DNA of 64,000 nucleotides, taken from assembly GCF_006538325.1 (NCBI RefSeq), contig NZ_BJKK01000010.1, forward strand, positions 1-64,000, in the 5' to 3' direction. A program made the translations under genes and the position numbers. The stretch's first letter is position 1. Each line of letters begins with the position of its first letter. Source of the stretch: Alteromonas sp. KUL42 (lineage in GTDB: Bacteria > Pseudomonadota > Gammaproteobacteria > Enterobacterales > Alteromonadaceae). The notes under the pieces are model-generated. The model was not told the origin of the DNA and did no database searches. It saw only the letters and a program-made list of their open reading frames with translations. Positions 38,299-48,044 of this stretch are shown piece after piece.

Positions 38299-41046
38299 AT
38301 GAAGATCTCTATTCAAGTAATGGCCAGTGTAATGCTGGCCATATCTGTATCTCCTTGTTATAGCGATGAACTTACAGATATTGAACAAGCTACATCAGCC
38401 CAAGAGAAGGCTGTAGTGGGGGCATTAGCGTCAAAGACCAACGACAACGCTAATAGTGCGTCAAAACCGTCGGTTCATTGTGAGATTGATTCTGAGAACT
38501 GCTACAACGTCGAACGCATTACGGTAACGGGGGCTCGTCCAGTTCCATTGTCTGTCACCGCTGAGGGGGCGTATGTCTTAGACCAAGATCTATTACGCCA
38601 ATACTCATTTGGTAACGGAAACTTAAATGATGTCCTCGCGGTATTGCCTGGCGTGCAGTTTAGTGAGTCGGCCTATTCCGCCACACAGGTATCAAATATT
38701 CGTCCAGCAGAGGTATCGATTGCAGGTACACAAGGTTATCAAACTGCCTACCAAGTAGATGGCGTGGTTAATAATTCTAAGTTGAGCACAGGTAATGCGC
38801 AAATTGACAGAAACCTTGTGCAGGATGTATCGGGCCACAGTCAACAGTCGTTTATCAACGTAAAATTACTCGAAGATGTAACGGTTTACGATAGCAATAT
38901 TCCTGCGCGCTACGGTGACTTTTCTGGTGGTTTGGTTCTAGCTAATACGCGAAATGCGGAAAAGCACCCACATTTTGGTATGAGCTTGAGGGGAACGGGT
39001 GACAATTTAATTCGTTACCACCGTTTCTACAGCAATGACTTCGATGGTACATCCACCCTAGATGAAGCCACGTTTTCAAAGCTTGATTTCAGTACGTATT
39101 TGTCTTTACCTATTACTGACAAATTGGGAATGGTAGCGCAATTCCAGCAGTTAGAATCGAAAGAAAGTTACGACCAATTAGGTTCACTGCGTGAGAAAGT
39201 ACAAACGAATACCAATGCCATGGTGAAGTTTGACTACGCCTTGACCGATAAAGATGATATTCAACTTAGGCTGTTGTACGCCCCATATTCAGGCGACTAC
39301 TTTGACGAACTTACATTAAATAGTGATTATACCATTGACGGTGGTGGAACATCCGCATTACTAGCATGGGATGCCAGAAGAGATTGGGGGAGTGTTGACA
39401 CTCAGCTATCTTGGAATCAAAGTGAAAATAGTAAAACTGCGCCTAATTTGTGGTTTTCGTGGAAGAATGTACCGGGTAAGGCATGGGGAGATTACAATGA
39501 CAGCATATCAAGCCCCGAAGGTGGATACGGTGACATTGAAAAAGTCCAAAATGATATACGCTTTCGACAGGATTTTACTTCAACACGATTTTCTTGGTTA
39601 GACGTTGATAACTACGTATCAACGGGATATGCGATAACTCATCAAAACGTAGTTTTTGACAGGCTAGAAGATGCTATTTTGTACAACGGCAGTGTACTCA
39701 ATGCCAATGTGAACTGCGGTAGTTATATTCTAGATTGTGTAAATACGACGTTCCACCGTCCTATTTCAGCTATTGAAGCTGAATTGGGGCGTCCACTTAA
39801 TTTGTTAGACCCTGACGATTTTTTACTTTACCAAGAGAATATACTTACCTCAGGTCAGTATTTTCAAACGCGACAGATATCTCCCAAGTCGCGCAGCGAA
39901 GCCTCAGTGGTCAGTGCGTCAGCTTATTACGAACATACACTTGAATGGCCTACATTTGATATTACCGCGGGCGTTAGATACGACTACAATGATTTTTTTG
40001 CCAATCATGATCTCGCCCCTCGAATTCGCGCACAATATACACTGTGGGAAAAGTACCAAGTTATCCTTGGTGCAAATCGCTACTATCAGGGCAGTGTACT
40101 CAACTATAAGCTAAATAGTGCGATAACGCCGTTTATCTCGCAGGTCAGAAATACATTTCAAAATGTGCCTGGTCAGTGGCAGTCGGCAGTTGTGCCATCA
40201 GGCCCAAGATACGTTTACAACGACTTAGCTACTCCCTATGGTGATGAAATTACGTTGGGGTACCGTCAACCCCTATTAGGTGGGTTGTTGGAGCTGCGTT
40301 ATGTCGACCGTACCAATAAAGACAGTATTAATCGTGAAAAAGGGTATGGAGAGCAAGGGGAACCAATCCTCTTTGCACAAAATAATGGTGAAAGTGAATA
40401 TCAGCGTTATTCAATAACGTGGATGGCTAACTTTGCACAGCATCATGTGGAATTGAATATTTCTCACGCCAGCAATACCACAAGTAGACGTAATTTTGAT
40501 GGTGATACGGTTAAAGGCAGTGTAGGCAATCAGTCGCTAAATTATACATATGACGACAGTGAGCTAATTTACCTTCGCACAGACACATATAACGAAAGCG
40601 GTGTATTAGTGACTAAACTCAACTTAATTACCCGTCACGACTTATCGTTAGAGCAACAAGATACCAATCGCCCAATAATTGCCAATGTAAGCTGGGGAAT
40701 GGATTGGCGCAACTGGGAGTTTTCTGCTCACGCTCGTTACATGGGGTCGCAAGAAGCCATTTATCCTACCTCAGATAGGAAAACCTTTTCTGACGCTACA
40801 CAAGTATGTTCGGGCTGTACTTCTACCCAGCGAGAGTATCAGGTCTATCGACTTGCCAAGCGGCCGCAATTTTGGCTTGTGAATGCAAATCTCCGGTACC
40901 ACTGGAACCTAGCCAAAAATCACGAAATTATACTTAGCGCAGAAGTACTTAATCTATTTAATTCGCGAACTCATCAGGTCGCTCCCTTTACCACCGGACT
41001 AGAGCTTGGACGACAAGTCTGGTTTGGTATTAATTACGATTATTAG
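38299..41046 (+). CDS. TonB-dependent outer-membrane receptor
   Basis: A 915-residue receptor with a signal peptide (about 25 residues), an N-terminal extension with two cysteines, and a plug domain (VLAVLPGVQFSESAYSATQV; QTAYQVDGVVNN; IPARYGDFSGGLVLANTR). The long beta-barrel ends in an aromatic residue (FGINYDY). The imported substrate is unknown. It is the second gene of the surface cluster, 3 bp after the lipoprotein and 9 bp before a small gene, with a di-heme peroxidase nearby, so a metal or haem-linked substrate is plausible (inference). Confidence 0.9.
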   Translation: MKISIQVMASVMLAISVSPCYSDELTDIEQATSAQEKAVVGALASKTNDNANSASKPSVHCEIDSENCYNVERITVTGARPVPLSVTAEGAYVLDQDLLRQYSFGNGNLNDVLAVLPGVQFSESAYSATQVSNIRPAEVSIAGTQGYQTAYQVDGVVNNSKLSTGNAQIDRNLVQDVSGHSQQSFINVKLLEDVTVYDSNIPARYGDFSGGLVLANTRNAEKHPHFGMSLRGTGDNLIRYHRFYSNDFDGTSTLDEATFSKLDFSTYLSLPITDKLGMVAQFQQLESKESYDQLGSLREKVQTNTNAMVKFDYALTDKDDIQLRLLYAPYSGDYFDELTLNSDYTIDGGGTSALLAWDARRDWGSVDTQLSWNQSENSKTAPNLWFSWKNVPGKAWGDYNDSISSPEGGYGDIEKVQNDIRFRQDFTSTRFSWLDVDNYVSTGYAITHQNVVFDRLEDAILYNGSVLNANVNCGSYILDCVNTTFHRPISAIEAELGRPLNLLDPDDFLLYQENILTSGQYFQTRQISPKSRSEASVVSASAYYEHTLEWPTFDITAGVRYDYNDFFANHDLAPRIRAQYTLWEKYQVILGANRYYQGSVLNYKLNSAITPFISQVRNTFQNVPGQWQSAVVPSGPRYVYNDLATPYGDEITLGYRQPLLGGLLELRYVDRTNKDSINREKGYGEQGEPILFAQNNGESEYQRYSITWMANFAQHHVELNISHASNTTSRRNFDGDTVKGSVGNQSLNYTYDDSELIYLRTDTYNESGVLVTKLNLITRHDLSLEQQDTNRPIIANVSWGMDWRNWEFSAHARYMGSQEAIYPTSDRKTFSDATQVCSGCTSTQREYQVYRLAKRPQFWLVNANLRYHWNLAKNHEIILSAEVLNLFNSRTHQVAPFTTGLELGRQVWFGINYDY

Positions 41047-41055
41047 GAGATAACT

Positions 41056-41289
41056 ATGACTTTACTTGTTGCCGGCACACTTGTTGTTGCTCAACTGTGT
41101 TACAACGCCGACGCTGATATTGGTGCTAAAGATTTTCTTAAACAAGCACAAATATTTAACGCACAACTGACTGCGATGAGCGAAGCGCGAGAGTCAGGCT
41201 GTGTTGAAATAAGAAGCGAAAACGCAATGGAAGAGGCAAAACGTCTAGTAAAATCTGACTCTACACAAGAAACGCTTACTATCGAGTAG
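41056..41289 (+). CDS. Small protein between TonB receptor and di-heme peroxidase genes
   Basis: A 77-residue product with a perfect ribosome site (AGGAGATAACT before ATG) and a hydrophobic N-terminus (TLLVAGTLVVAQLC), which suggests export or a lipid-anchor-like Cys. A second Cys lies in ESGCVEI. The rest is acidic and helical. No family is recognised. Its position in the operon suggests a partner of the receptor or the peroxidase. Confidence 0.65.
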   Translation: MTLLVAGTLVVAQLCYNADADIGAKDFLKQAQIFNAQLTAMSEARESGCVEIRSENAMEEAKRLVKSDSTQETLTIE

Positions 41290-41360
41290 TGAGTATTGTA
41301 AGTGCGTTTATCGAGAGCGATAACGTGTAAACTTTGTAAAGAGCGAGAGTTTGGATATAC

Positions 41361-42542
41361 ATGTTACGGTGCGTAGTCGTTAATCTATGTTGTACTATTG
41401 CGCTTACTCTATTGGTGAGTGAAGCGGATGCACTAAGCTTAACAATCAGCGAAGCGGAAGTTGAAGCCTACCAAGGTGTCGACTTTCAAGCACTTCGCAA
41501 AGCTTATTCAAAACCCAGAACATTGTGGCCTAAAGCGCACGTCGATGAGTCTGTCGATTTTGTAGAACTCGGATTACTGCCGCCTATTCAACATCCAGCA
41601 GAAAGTCCATACTCAGATGCTGTCTACAAGCTGGGATATACACTGTTCAACGATGGTAAGTTATCGGCGTCTGGGCAAATTGCGTGCGCAAGTTGCCATG
41701 ACCCTGACTTAGGGTGGGGCGACGGGAAACGCGTGTCGTTTGGGCATGACAGACAGACGGGTTTGCGCAATGCTCCTACTATAGAAAATGTAGGCTTTCT
41801 CAAAGCATTTTTTTGGGATGGAAGGGCTGCATCGCTTGAGCAACAGGCGTTAATGCCAATTCAAGATCCCGTTGAAATGGCCTTTAATCTTGAGGATCTC
41901 GTCGAACGGTTGGCGGGCGACGCTTCCTATGTCACATTGTTTGAAAACGCTTATGGCGAAAACAGCCTTTCAGCGACGAATATTGCAAAAGCGTTGGCTA
42001 GTTTTCAGCGCACAATAAAATCAAGAAAAAGTGATTTTGATTACTTTTTGATGTCTTTAAGTGAAAATGATACTGCTAAGCAGCAGCGCTATAGTAGAAA
42101 ACTAAGTGACGACGCGTTGTGGGGGCTTGATCTGTTCCGACGAAAAGCCCGATGTGTTAATTGTCATCACGGCCCTCGATTTACCGACGACAACTTTCAT
42201 AACTTGGGTTTGACTTGGTATAAGCGTGAGTATGAAGACCTAGGTCGTTACAATGTTACAGGTGATCCAAAAGACGTTGGCAAGTTCAAAACGCCTAGTC
42301 TACGCGGGGTCATGAATACAAAGCCATGGATGCACAACGGCTTGTTCTCAAGTATGGAAGGTATTTTGAATATCTACAACAATGGGGGCAATCCCACTCA
42401 ACCAGATGAAGACGACCCATTATCACCCATTACATCATCACTATTACAAAAACTCGATTTAAGTGACGCAGAAATTAACGCGCTAGTGGCTTTCTTAGAG
42501 GCTATAACTGCACCGCCTGCACGGGTGCCAAAGCCGGAGTAG
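41361..42542 (+). CDS. Di-heme cytochrome c peroxidase / MauG-like protein
   Basis: A 393-residue exported protein (signal peptide to about residue 24) with two c-type haem motifs, CASCH (C109, C112, H113) and CVNCH (C265, C268, H269). The family blocks SASGQIACASCHDPDLGWGD, FFWDGRAASLEQQALMPIQD and TPSLRGVMNTKPWMHNGLF are also present. Members reduce hydrogen peroxide or oxidise a protein partner in the periplasm. It follows the small gene by 71 bp. Whether it is a peroxidase or MauG-like modifying enzyme is not decidable here. Confidence 0.9.
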   Translation: MLRCVVVNLCCTIALTLLVSEADALSLTISEAEVEAYQGVDFQALRKAYSKPRTLWPKAHVDESVDFVELGLLPPIQHPAESPYSDAVYKLGYTLFNDGKLSASGQIACASCHDPDLGWGDGKRVSFGHDRQTGLRNAPTIENVGFLKAFFWDGRAASLEQQALMPIQDPVEMAFNLEDLVERLAGDASYVTLFENAYGENSLSATNIAKALASFQRTIKSRKSDFDYFLMSLSENDTAKQQRYSRKLSDDALWGLDLFRRKARCVNCHHGPRFTDDNFHNLGLTWYKREYEDLGRYNVTGDPKDVGKFKTPSLRGVMNTKPWMHNGLFSSMEGILNIYNNGGNPTQPDEDDPLSPITSSLLQKLDLSDAEINALVAFLEAITAPPARVPKPE

Positions 42543-42565
42543 ACGCAAAAATGAAAGGGATTTTT

Positions 42566-44272
42566 ATGCGAAAACAATCAATTAATTGGATGGCTATTTC
42601 AGCGCTTATTGTGTTGATAATTGCTGCAATTCTAGCTGTTGTAATTCTTTTAAGACCTAATGAAATTTCAGTATCTGAAGCCAATTTTCGAAAGGTGCCA
42701 GAAATTGACGAAGGTACTCCAAAACGTACACATCAACCAAGTGATATAGCGCAAAGTCAGCGACCCATTTCATCTGAAGATAAGCCACTTACTTACGATG
42801 AATGTTTGGACGTTCAGCAAAAGTTAATGCAAAGCCAAGTCAGTTCAAAGATGAGCACCAATATCAACGATTATTCGTCAGATTATACACTGCTCGAAAT
42901 TGCAGGCGCTCTGACGCTGAATGGAAATCTAAGAAAAGCGTCTGAGGCTGCAAAGATGGCAAACACCATGCCTGATGTTCAGTGGAAATTTGATTCTAAA
43001 AAGGCGCGTGAAGTGCACTTGCCTGTGTATTACACAGAGCTCGAAAATGGTCAAAGAAACCAAGTTCCTGCTCAGTGGCTTTTAGACAGATGGGGGGCGG
43101 GGGAGCGTAACTTTGACAACGGCGAAGATATATTTACAAATGAGGACGTGGCTTGGTTTTTTACTGCAATTTGGATTGATGATTTAAGCGAAAAAGCCAC
43201 GTTATCCGAAAAACAATTAATTACACTAATTGAACAGTTACCTGATGCAAGTAGACCTATAGCAATATTAGGAGGCCTGAGAATTATTGACGAGGCTGCA
43301 AAAGCTGGGAAAGCGAAGGTGGTAGAGTATTTATTGGACCGAGGAGAGGTATTTACTTCCGAAGCCTATGTAAATTCTACGTTGGATTACATGTTTCAAG
43401 GATTGTCTCGACAGAAAATGCTGCTAAAGATAGAGAGCACCGAGGACACCGAAAAAGCAAATTTAGCCCTGCATAATCGTATCTCACCTATCGTAGAACA
43501 AGTGAATCGTTTAATAGAAATGGGCGCGAAATTAGCACCGAAGGAAGTTAATCAGGCAGGTATTGTTTTAGCCAATGAGCACGGTGCCAATAATGGTGAG
43601 AGTGACTATTGGAAAGAGCAGCGTGATAAACTCAAATCACTCGGTGTAAATGTAGAGGCATTGCAGCGCACGCCTTTTACTCCTAGTTCAAGGACTAAAG
43701 CACTTGCCAGTGAAATGAACAGAAGAGAGGCATTGTCAAAGCCAACCGAGACGGCGAAATTAGAGCTACAAAGTACGGAATGCAAAACCTTGGTTAGCGA
43801 GATTAAACGTCAAATTGAAATGATCCACATAGATAGGGATAGTTTTAATAGTGATAGCGCTGAAGCGAAGTTTTATCAGTGGTACGACATTTCTCCATTG
43901 ATCCCTTCTTGTTACTTGCGCAAAAGAGCGGATGAAGTGCGAATGTCACAATCGAACTCAACATTTCAACGGAATATGATGTTCGGCGAGATACCTAGTG
44001 TCGAAGAAATGGCTGTTCTTGATACAAAATCGGATGTTAGTTTAGAACGTCTTATGCATCAGTACATTCAGCAGGAGCCTCGCGCGTACCAAGCACTTCT
44101 TGCCAAGGGGGGGTTCCCGAAACGTTCAATTTCAATTATTTTAACAGTCGAATACTTTACGAAGGCACACTTCGGGTACTCATTGACGCGGGGTTTGATA
44201 TTTATCAACTTGACACATACGGGCGTAGTTTATTGTATTTGGCTGCGAAAGCGTTTGATCTTGCCGCGCTAA
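42566..44272 (+). CDS. Membrane-anchored ankyrin-type protein, first part of a split gene
   Basis: The start is ATG 42566 (AAAGGGATTTTT upstream); ATG 42551 is weaker. A membrane anchor (about residues 9-30) precedes a large helical region with ankyrin-like segments (AAKAGKAKVVEYLLDRGEVF). The frame continues past a seven-G tract (44107-44113), but from there its protein sequence loses sense (KRSISIILTVEYF). The other frame is clearly ankyrin (LRVLIDAGFDIYQLDTYGRS). A one-base difference in the G tract splits the gene. It is the last gene of the surface cluster, 23 bp after the peroxidase. Confidence 0.65.
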   Translation: MRKQSINWMAISALIVLIIAAILAVVILLRPNEISVSEANFRKVPEIDEGTPKRTHQPSDIAQSQRPISSEDKPLTYDECLDVQQKLMQSQVSSKMSTNINDYSSDYTLLEIAGALTLNGNLRKASEAAKMANTMPDVQWKFDSKKAREVHLPVYYTELENGQRNQVPAQWLLDRWGAGERNFDNGEDIFTNEDVAWFFTAIWIDDLSEKATLSEKQLITLIEQLPDASRPIAILGGLRIIDEAAKAGKAKVVEYLLDRGEVFTSEAYVNSTLDYMFQGLSRQKMLLKIESTEDTEKANLALHNRISPIVEQVNRLIEMGAKLAPKEVNQAGIVLANEHGANNGESDYWKEQRDKLKSLGVNVEALQRTPFTPSSRTKALASEMNRREALSKPTETAKLELQSTECKTLVSEIKRQIEMIHIDRDSFNSDSAEAKFYQWYDISPLIPSCYLRKRADEVRMSQSNSTFQRNMMFGEIPSVEEMAVLDTKSDVSLERLMHQYIQQEPRAYQALLAKGGFPKRSISIILTVEYFTKAHFGYSLTRGLIFINLTHTGVVYCIWLRKRLILPR

Positions 44273-44583
44273 AGAGGGTAATTGCGCAAAATGTGCCTTA
44301 TTATTCAGGAGCCCCTCTTCCTGATCCTCTCTATTTATGGTTGCAGGCCAGCGTACAGCACTTCAATCAATTTATGTCTAGTAGTGAATCCAATGAAATC
44401 CTTGTCAAAGGCGTAATATTACTAATGGGCAACTATGAAATTGATGTCAACAAAGAGCATCTAGAGCTTATGCAAGTTCTTCGGCTTATGAGGCCTCAGG
44501 CTTTCGAGGAAATAGTAGGCAAGTTTGACGTATTACAACCTACAAACGAACAGGCTCGTTATTTTTACTGCCCTTTTGGTTAG
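44107..44583 (+). CDS. C-terminal part of the split ankyrin-type gene
   Basis: In the frame entered by one base change at the G tract, 158 codons read on without stops, with ankyrin-repeat pattern (TLRVLIDAGFDIYQLD, then YGRSLLYLAAKAFDLAALKR), ending at TAG 44583. The joined protein would have about 670 residues. Ankyrin proteins next to peroxidases or catalases are known in other bacteria (AnkB beside KatB in Pseudomonas), which agrees with this location, but a link is inference. Confidence 0.6.
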   Translation, partial: GGVPETFNFNYFNSRILYEGTLRVLIDAGFDIYQLDTYGRSLLYLAAKAFDLAALKRVIAQNVPYYSGAPLPDPLYLWLQASVQHFNQFMSSSESNEILVKGVILLMGNYEIDVNKEHLELMQVLRLMRPQAFEEIVGKFDVLQPTNEQARYFYCPFG

Positions 44584-44611
44584 AGTCTGTTTATTTTTGT
44601 GCAGAGCATAA

Positions 44612-44640
44612 CAGGGTGTGTTAATAATCAGCACACCCTG
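44612..44640. terminator. Hairpin between convergent genes, terminator candidate
   Basis: CAGGGTGTG (44612-44620) and CACACCCTG (44632-44640) form a perfect 9-bp stem with an 11-base loop between the ankyrin gene and mmsB. No clear T-run follows on either strand. Confidence 0.4.
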
Positions 44641-44667
44641 CTAAATGTTAAGTTAAATCACGTTGAA

Positions 44668-45543
44668 CTAAGCTAAGCGGTTAATAATAGAGGAAAAGTC
44701 CATGCCGGCATTGCCTTCTTCGCAATGCATTTCAAACCACTTGGCTGCTAGCTCTCCCATGGGGACTTGGGCATTCACACCTTTCGCCCCTTGCATGGCA
44801 AGCCCTAAATCTTTGAGCATAAGCGCTGAGGCAAAGCCGCCTGCAAAGTCGTTGTCAGCTGGGCTTTGTGGGCCAACGCCTTTTACTGGGCAGTAGCTTG
44901 TCATCGACCATGTTTGACCAGAAGCATTGGATGCAATATCAAAAAAGACTTGTGGGTCTAGCCCCAATTTTTGGGCAAGTTGCAAGCTCTCACAGGTGGC
45001 AATCATAGTGGCGCCAAGAAGCATGTTGTTGCAGATTTTGGCCGCTTGGCCTGCACCATGGCCGCCAGCGTGTACAATTTTCTTACCCATTGCGCCTAAC
45101 ACACCTTGGGCCTTTTCAAATGCATCGGCATTGCCGCCAACCATAAAGGTCAGTGTGCCTCCTGCCGCGGCGGCAACGCCGCCAGAAACAGGTGCATCTA
45201 ACATGCTAATACCTTTTTCTTTGGCAAGGGCCGAAACGTTTTTCGCGGTTTCTACATCGATAGTGGAGCAGTCAATCAGCAAGGTCTGGGTACTTACATT
45301 CTCAAGAATTTGAGAAGCGTAGATGTCCATCACATGTTTACCCGCAGGCAGCATGGTTACCACAATATCTGCATCTGCTACCGCTTGCTGTGTACTGTCA
45401 GCAATGTGACACCCGCACTCTTTGGCTTTGGCAAGGGCCACTTCGCTTAAATCGAAGGCGGTTACGTTAAAGCCATTTTTGACCAAGTTGTCAGCCATGC
45501 CCGAGCCCATATTACCAAGGCCAATAAATGCTACATTCGTCAT
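44668..45543 (-). CDS. mmsB: 3-hydroxyisobutyrate dehydrogenase
   Basis: An NAD enzyme that oxidises 3-hydroxyisobutyrate to methylmalonate semialdehyde in valine degradation. The 291-residue product has the Rossmann start VAFIGLGNMGSGMADNLVKN and the substrate motif DAPVSGGVAAAAGGTLTFMV, with the catalytic lysine region GHGAGQAAKICNNMLLGATM. It has a good ribosome site (GAGGACAAGATA). It lies 17 bp after mmsA, in the same operon. Confidence 0.95.
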   Translation of the reverse strand: MTNVAFIGLGNMGSGMADNLVKNGFNVTAFDLSEVALAKAKECGCHIADSTQQAVADADIVVTMLPAGKHVMDIYASQILENVSTQTLLIDCSTIDVETAKNVSALAKEKGISMLDAPVSGGVAAAAGGTLTFMVGGNADAFEKAQGVLGAMGKKIVHAGGHGAGQAAKICNNMLLGATMIATCESLQLAQKLGLDPQVFFDIASNASGQTWSMTSYCPVKGVGPQSPADNDFAGGFASALMLKDLGLAMQGAKGVNAQVPMGELAAKWFEMHCEEGNAGMDFSSIINRLA

Positions 45544-45560
45544 TATCTTGTCCTCTTCAT

Positions 45561-47060
45561 TTAGCCCATTGTGGGAATGACAAAAGCGTTGTCGTTCGAG
45601 TCAGAACCGTCAGGCCAGCGCTGTGTAATGGTTTTTACTTTTGTCCAGAACTTCACGCCTTCCATACCGTGTTGGTTTGTATCGCCGAACGCTGAACGTT
45701 TCCAACCACCAAAGGTGTGATAGGCAACGGGCACTGGAATTGGTACGTTTATGCCTACCATGCCAACATTTACGCGTTGAGCGAACTCGCGGGCAGCGTG
45801 TCCGTTTCGAGTATACATCGCCACACCGTTACCATATTGGTGGTCGCTGGCCAAATTAACAGCTTCGTTGAAGTCTTTAGCACGCACCATTTGTAACACT
45901 GGGCCAAAAATTTCTTCTTGGTAAGAGCGCATATCTTTGGTGACGTGGTCAAAGAACGTAGGGCCTATAAAGTAACCCTTACTGTCAGCTGGAATTTGAC
46001 TTGTTCTACCGTCATATACCAACTCTGCGCCTTCTTCGATCGCCAGTTCAATGTAGCTTTCTACTCGCTCTTTGTGGGCAGCTGTTACTACTGGGCCGTA
46101 GTGGGCATTAGGATCTTCACTGTGGCTAACCATAATGTCTTTGATAGCAGGAATAAGCTTGGCTTTGAGTTTCTCAGCAGTGTCCTCACCAACAGGAACA
46201 ACAACAGGTAACGCCATACAACGCTCGCCGGCAGAGCCATAAGCGGCACCCACAAGGTCAGTAACTACTTGATCAAGGTCAGCGTCTGGCATCACGATAC
46301 CATGGTTCTTAGCGCCACCCATGGCTTGTACGCGTTTACCTGCACGCGCACCGCGCTCATACACATAGTTAGCAATATCCGATGAACCAACAAAGCTAAC
46401 TGCTTTGATGGTGGGGTGATCAAGAATACCGTCTACCGCTTCTTTGTTACCGTGAACTACGTTTAGTACACCTGCCGGTAAGCCTGCTTCCATCATTAAT
46501 TTAGCCAGCTCAACTGGTACAGAAGGGTCGCGTTCTGAAGGCTTAAGGATAAACGCGTTGCCACAAGCAATGGCCACCCCAAACATCCACATAGGGATCA
46601 TCGCTGGGAAATTAAACGGGGTAATACCCGCTACAACGCCAAGTGCTTGGCGCATTGAATATACATCGATACCTGGGCCAGCACCTTCTGTGTATTCGCC
46701 TTTCTGAGCGTGTGGAATACCACAAGCAAATTCAATAACTTCTAAACCGCGTTGAATATCGCCCTGTGCGTCTACTAACACTTTGCCGTGTTCACTTGAT
46801 AACAATGCCGCTAAACGGTCACGGTTGGCTTCAACCAACTCTTTAAACTTGAACATCACGCGAGCACGTCGTTGCGGATTCGTTGCTGCCCATTCTGCTT
46901 GCGCCGCTTTTGCGCTTTCAATGGCGTAAGCCAGTGTTGCTTCGCCTGCTAAGCTAACTTCGGCTTGTACTTCACCGGTATTCGGTGCAAACACTGGTGC
47001 GGTGTTTTCAGTACTATCTGAATAGTCTTTGCCTGCAATAAAGTGAACAATTTTTTTCAT
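45561..47060 (-). CDS. mmsA: Methylmalonate-semialdehyde dehydrogenase (acylating)
   Basis: It converts methylmalonate semialdehyde to propionyl-CoA in valine degradation. The start is ATG 47060 with GGGAGTTTTGTT upstream; the longer in-frame ATG at 47114 has no ribosome site and overlaps the divergent promoter region. The 499-residue product carries ITPFNFPAMIPMWMFGVAIA, the catalytic-Cys block AGERCMALPVVV and SFVGSSDIANYVYERGAR. It is followed by mmsB and divergent from a LysR regulator. Confidence 0.95.
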   Translation of the reverse strand: MKKIVHFIAGKDYSDSTENTAPVFAPNTGEVQAEVSLAGEATLAYAIESAKAAQAEWAATNPQRRARVMFKFKELVEANRDRLAALLSSEHGKVLVDAQGDIQRGLEVIEFACGIPHAQKGEYTEGAGPGIDVYSMRQALGVVAGITPFNFPAMIPMWMFGVAIACGNAFILKPSERDPSVPVELAKLMMEAGLPAGVLNVVHGNKEAVDGILDHPTIKAVSFVGSSDIANYVYERGARAGKRVQAMGGAKNHGIVMPDADLDQVVTDLVGAAYGSAGERCMALPVVVPVGEDTAEKLKAKLIPAIKDIMVSHSEDPNAHYGPVVTAAHKERVESYIELAIEEGAELVYDGRTSQIPADSKGYFIGPTFFDHVTKDMRSYQEEIFGPVLQMVRAKDFNEAVNLASDHQYGNGVAMYTRNGHAAREFAQRVNVGMVGINVPIPVPVAYHTFGGWKRSAFGDTNQHGMEGVKFWTKVKTITQRWPDGSDSNDNAFVIPTMG

Positions 47061-47102
47061 AACAAAACTCCCGTGATTTTTTACAATATTGAAACCTTGT
47101 GT

Positions 47103-47114
47103 TTGCAATAGCAA
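47103..47114. promoter_or_regulatory. Dyad TTGCAATAGCAA in the mmsA/LysR divergent region
   Basis: The perfect TTGC-AATA-GCAA dyad lies between the divergent mmsA and LysR starts, where a LysR regulator would bind. Length is short, so confidence is low. Confidence 0.35.
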
Positions 47115-47159
47115 TACCTATACTTGCAGCTTGGTGCTGTAAAAATGCAGGTGTTTTTG

Positions 47160-48044
47160 ATGAATTGGGATGACATGAGATTGTTTTTAGGTTTAGCTAG
47201 GAATGGTCGTGTAGCTATTGCAGCAAAAGGGCTTAAGGTTGACCCTACAACACTTATTCGTCGTGTAAAAAAGCTGGAGGATTCACTTAACTGTAATTTA
47301 TTTGAACTTACCAAAAAGGGATATGTACTTACTTCCCAAGGCAGTGAATTGGTGCGTTATATAGAAAAGGCGGAACACTATTTTCTAGAGGCGCAAAACG
47401 AGCTTAGCGACGAGCGCTCGCATTTAGCCGGTACCATTAGAGTCAGTGTTTCCGAAGGGTTTGGGAGTTGGTTTTTAGCTCCGCTATTGCCCGATTTTAA
47501 AGCCCAGTATCCAGGGATTTGTATTGAACTGGTTGCCACCAGTGGCTTTCTTAACCTAAACAAACGGGAAGCGGACATGGCGATTTTGCTTGAAAAACCG
47601 AGCAAGGGATTATTGGTAACACAGAAACTGACCGACTATGAGCTCTACCTATATACACACGAAACACTGGTACAAAGCGCAAAACCCAAGAGCCTTCACG
47701 ACCTTCGCCACTTCAACCTTGTTAGTTATGTGCCAGATTTGGTTTATGCACCACAGCTTAAGTTTATTGAAGAAACGGCACTTTCACAGCTAAGTGCTCT
47801 GCGCAGTACCAGTATCAACGCGCAACATCAAATGTTAGTGAATGGCGCTGGCGTGGGCATATTGCCAAAGTTTATCGCAGAGCATCAGGCAGGGCTTGTC
47901 CGTTTGCTACAGCAAGATATCCATATCAAGCGCACATTTTGGCTTGCCAGTCATAAGGAGACGTACACTCAAGCTAAGTTTCAGGCGTTTTCATCGTGGC
48001 TGCTTGAGAAAGTTCAGTTTAACCGCAGTCGGTTTGTTGAATGA
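47160..48044 (+). CDS. LysR-family transcriptional regulator, probable regulator of mmsAB
   Basis: The start is taken as ATG 47160, which gives the family's usual opening MNWDDMRLFLGLARNGRVAI; the longer reading from 47124 adds 12 residues with no family support. The helix-turn-helix lies at about residues 17-40 (AIAAKGLKVDPTTLIRRVKK), with the effector-binding domain after about residue 85. Divergent orientation and short shared region with mmsA suggest control of valine degradation (inference). Confidence 0.85.
   Translation: MNWDDMRLFLGLARNGRVAIAAKGLKVDPTTLIRRVKKLEDSLNCNLFELTKKGYVLTSQGSELVRYIEKAEHYFLEAQNELSDERSHLAGTIRVSVSEGFGSWFLAPLLPDFKAQYPGICIELVATSGFLNLNKREADMAILLEKPSKGLLVTQKLTDYELYLYTHETLVQSAKPKSLHDLRHFNLVSYVPDLVYAPQLKFIEETALSQLSALRSTSINAQHQMLVNGAGVGILPKFIAEHQAGLVRLLQQDIHIKRTFWLASHKETYTQAKFQAFSSWLLEKVQFNRSRFVE

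Noticed and set aside
35494-44583. Methanobactin-type MbnP/MbnH metallo-mystery pair
   Set aside because: The di-heme protein is present, but no four-Cys MbnP-like partner is visible; the 77-residue protein does not fit.
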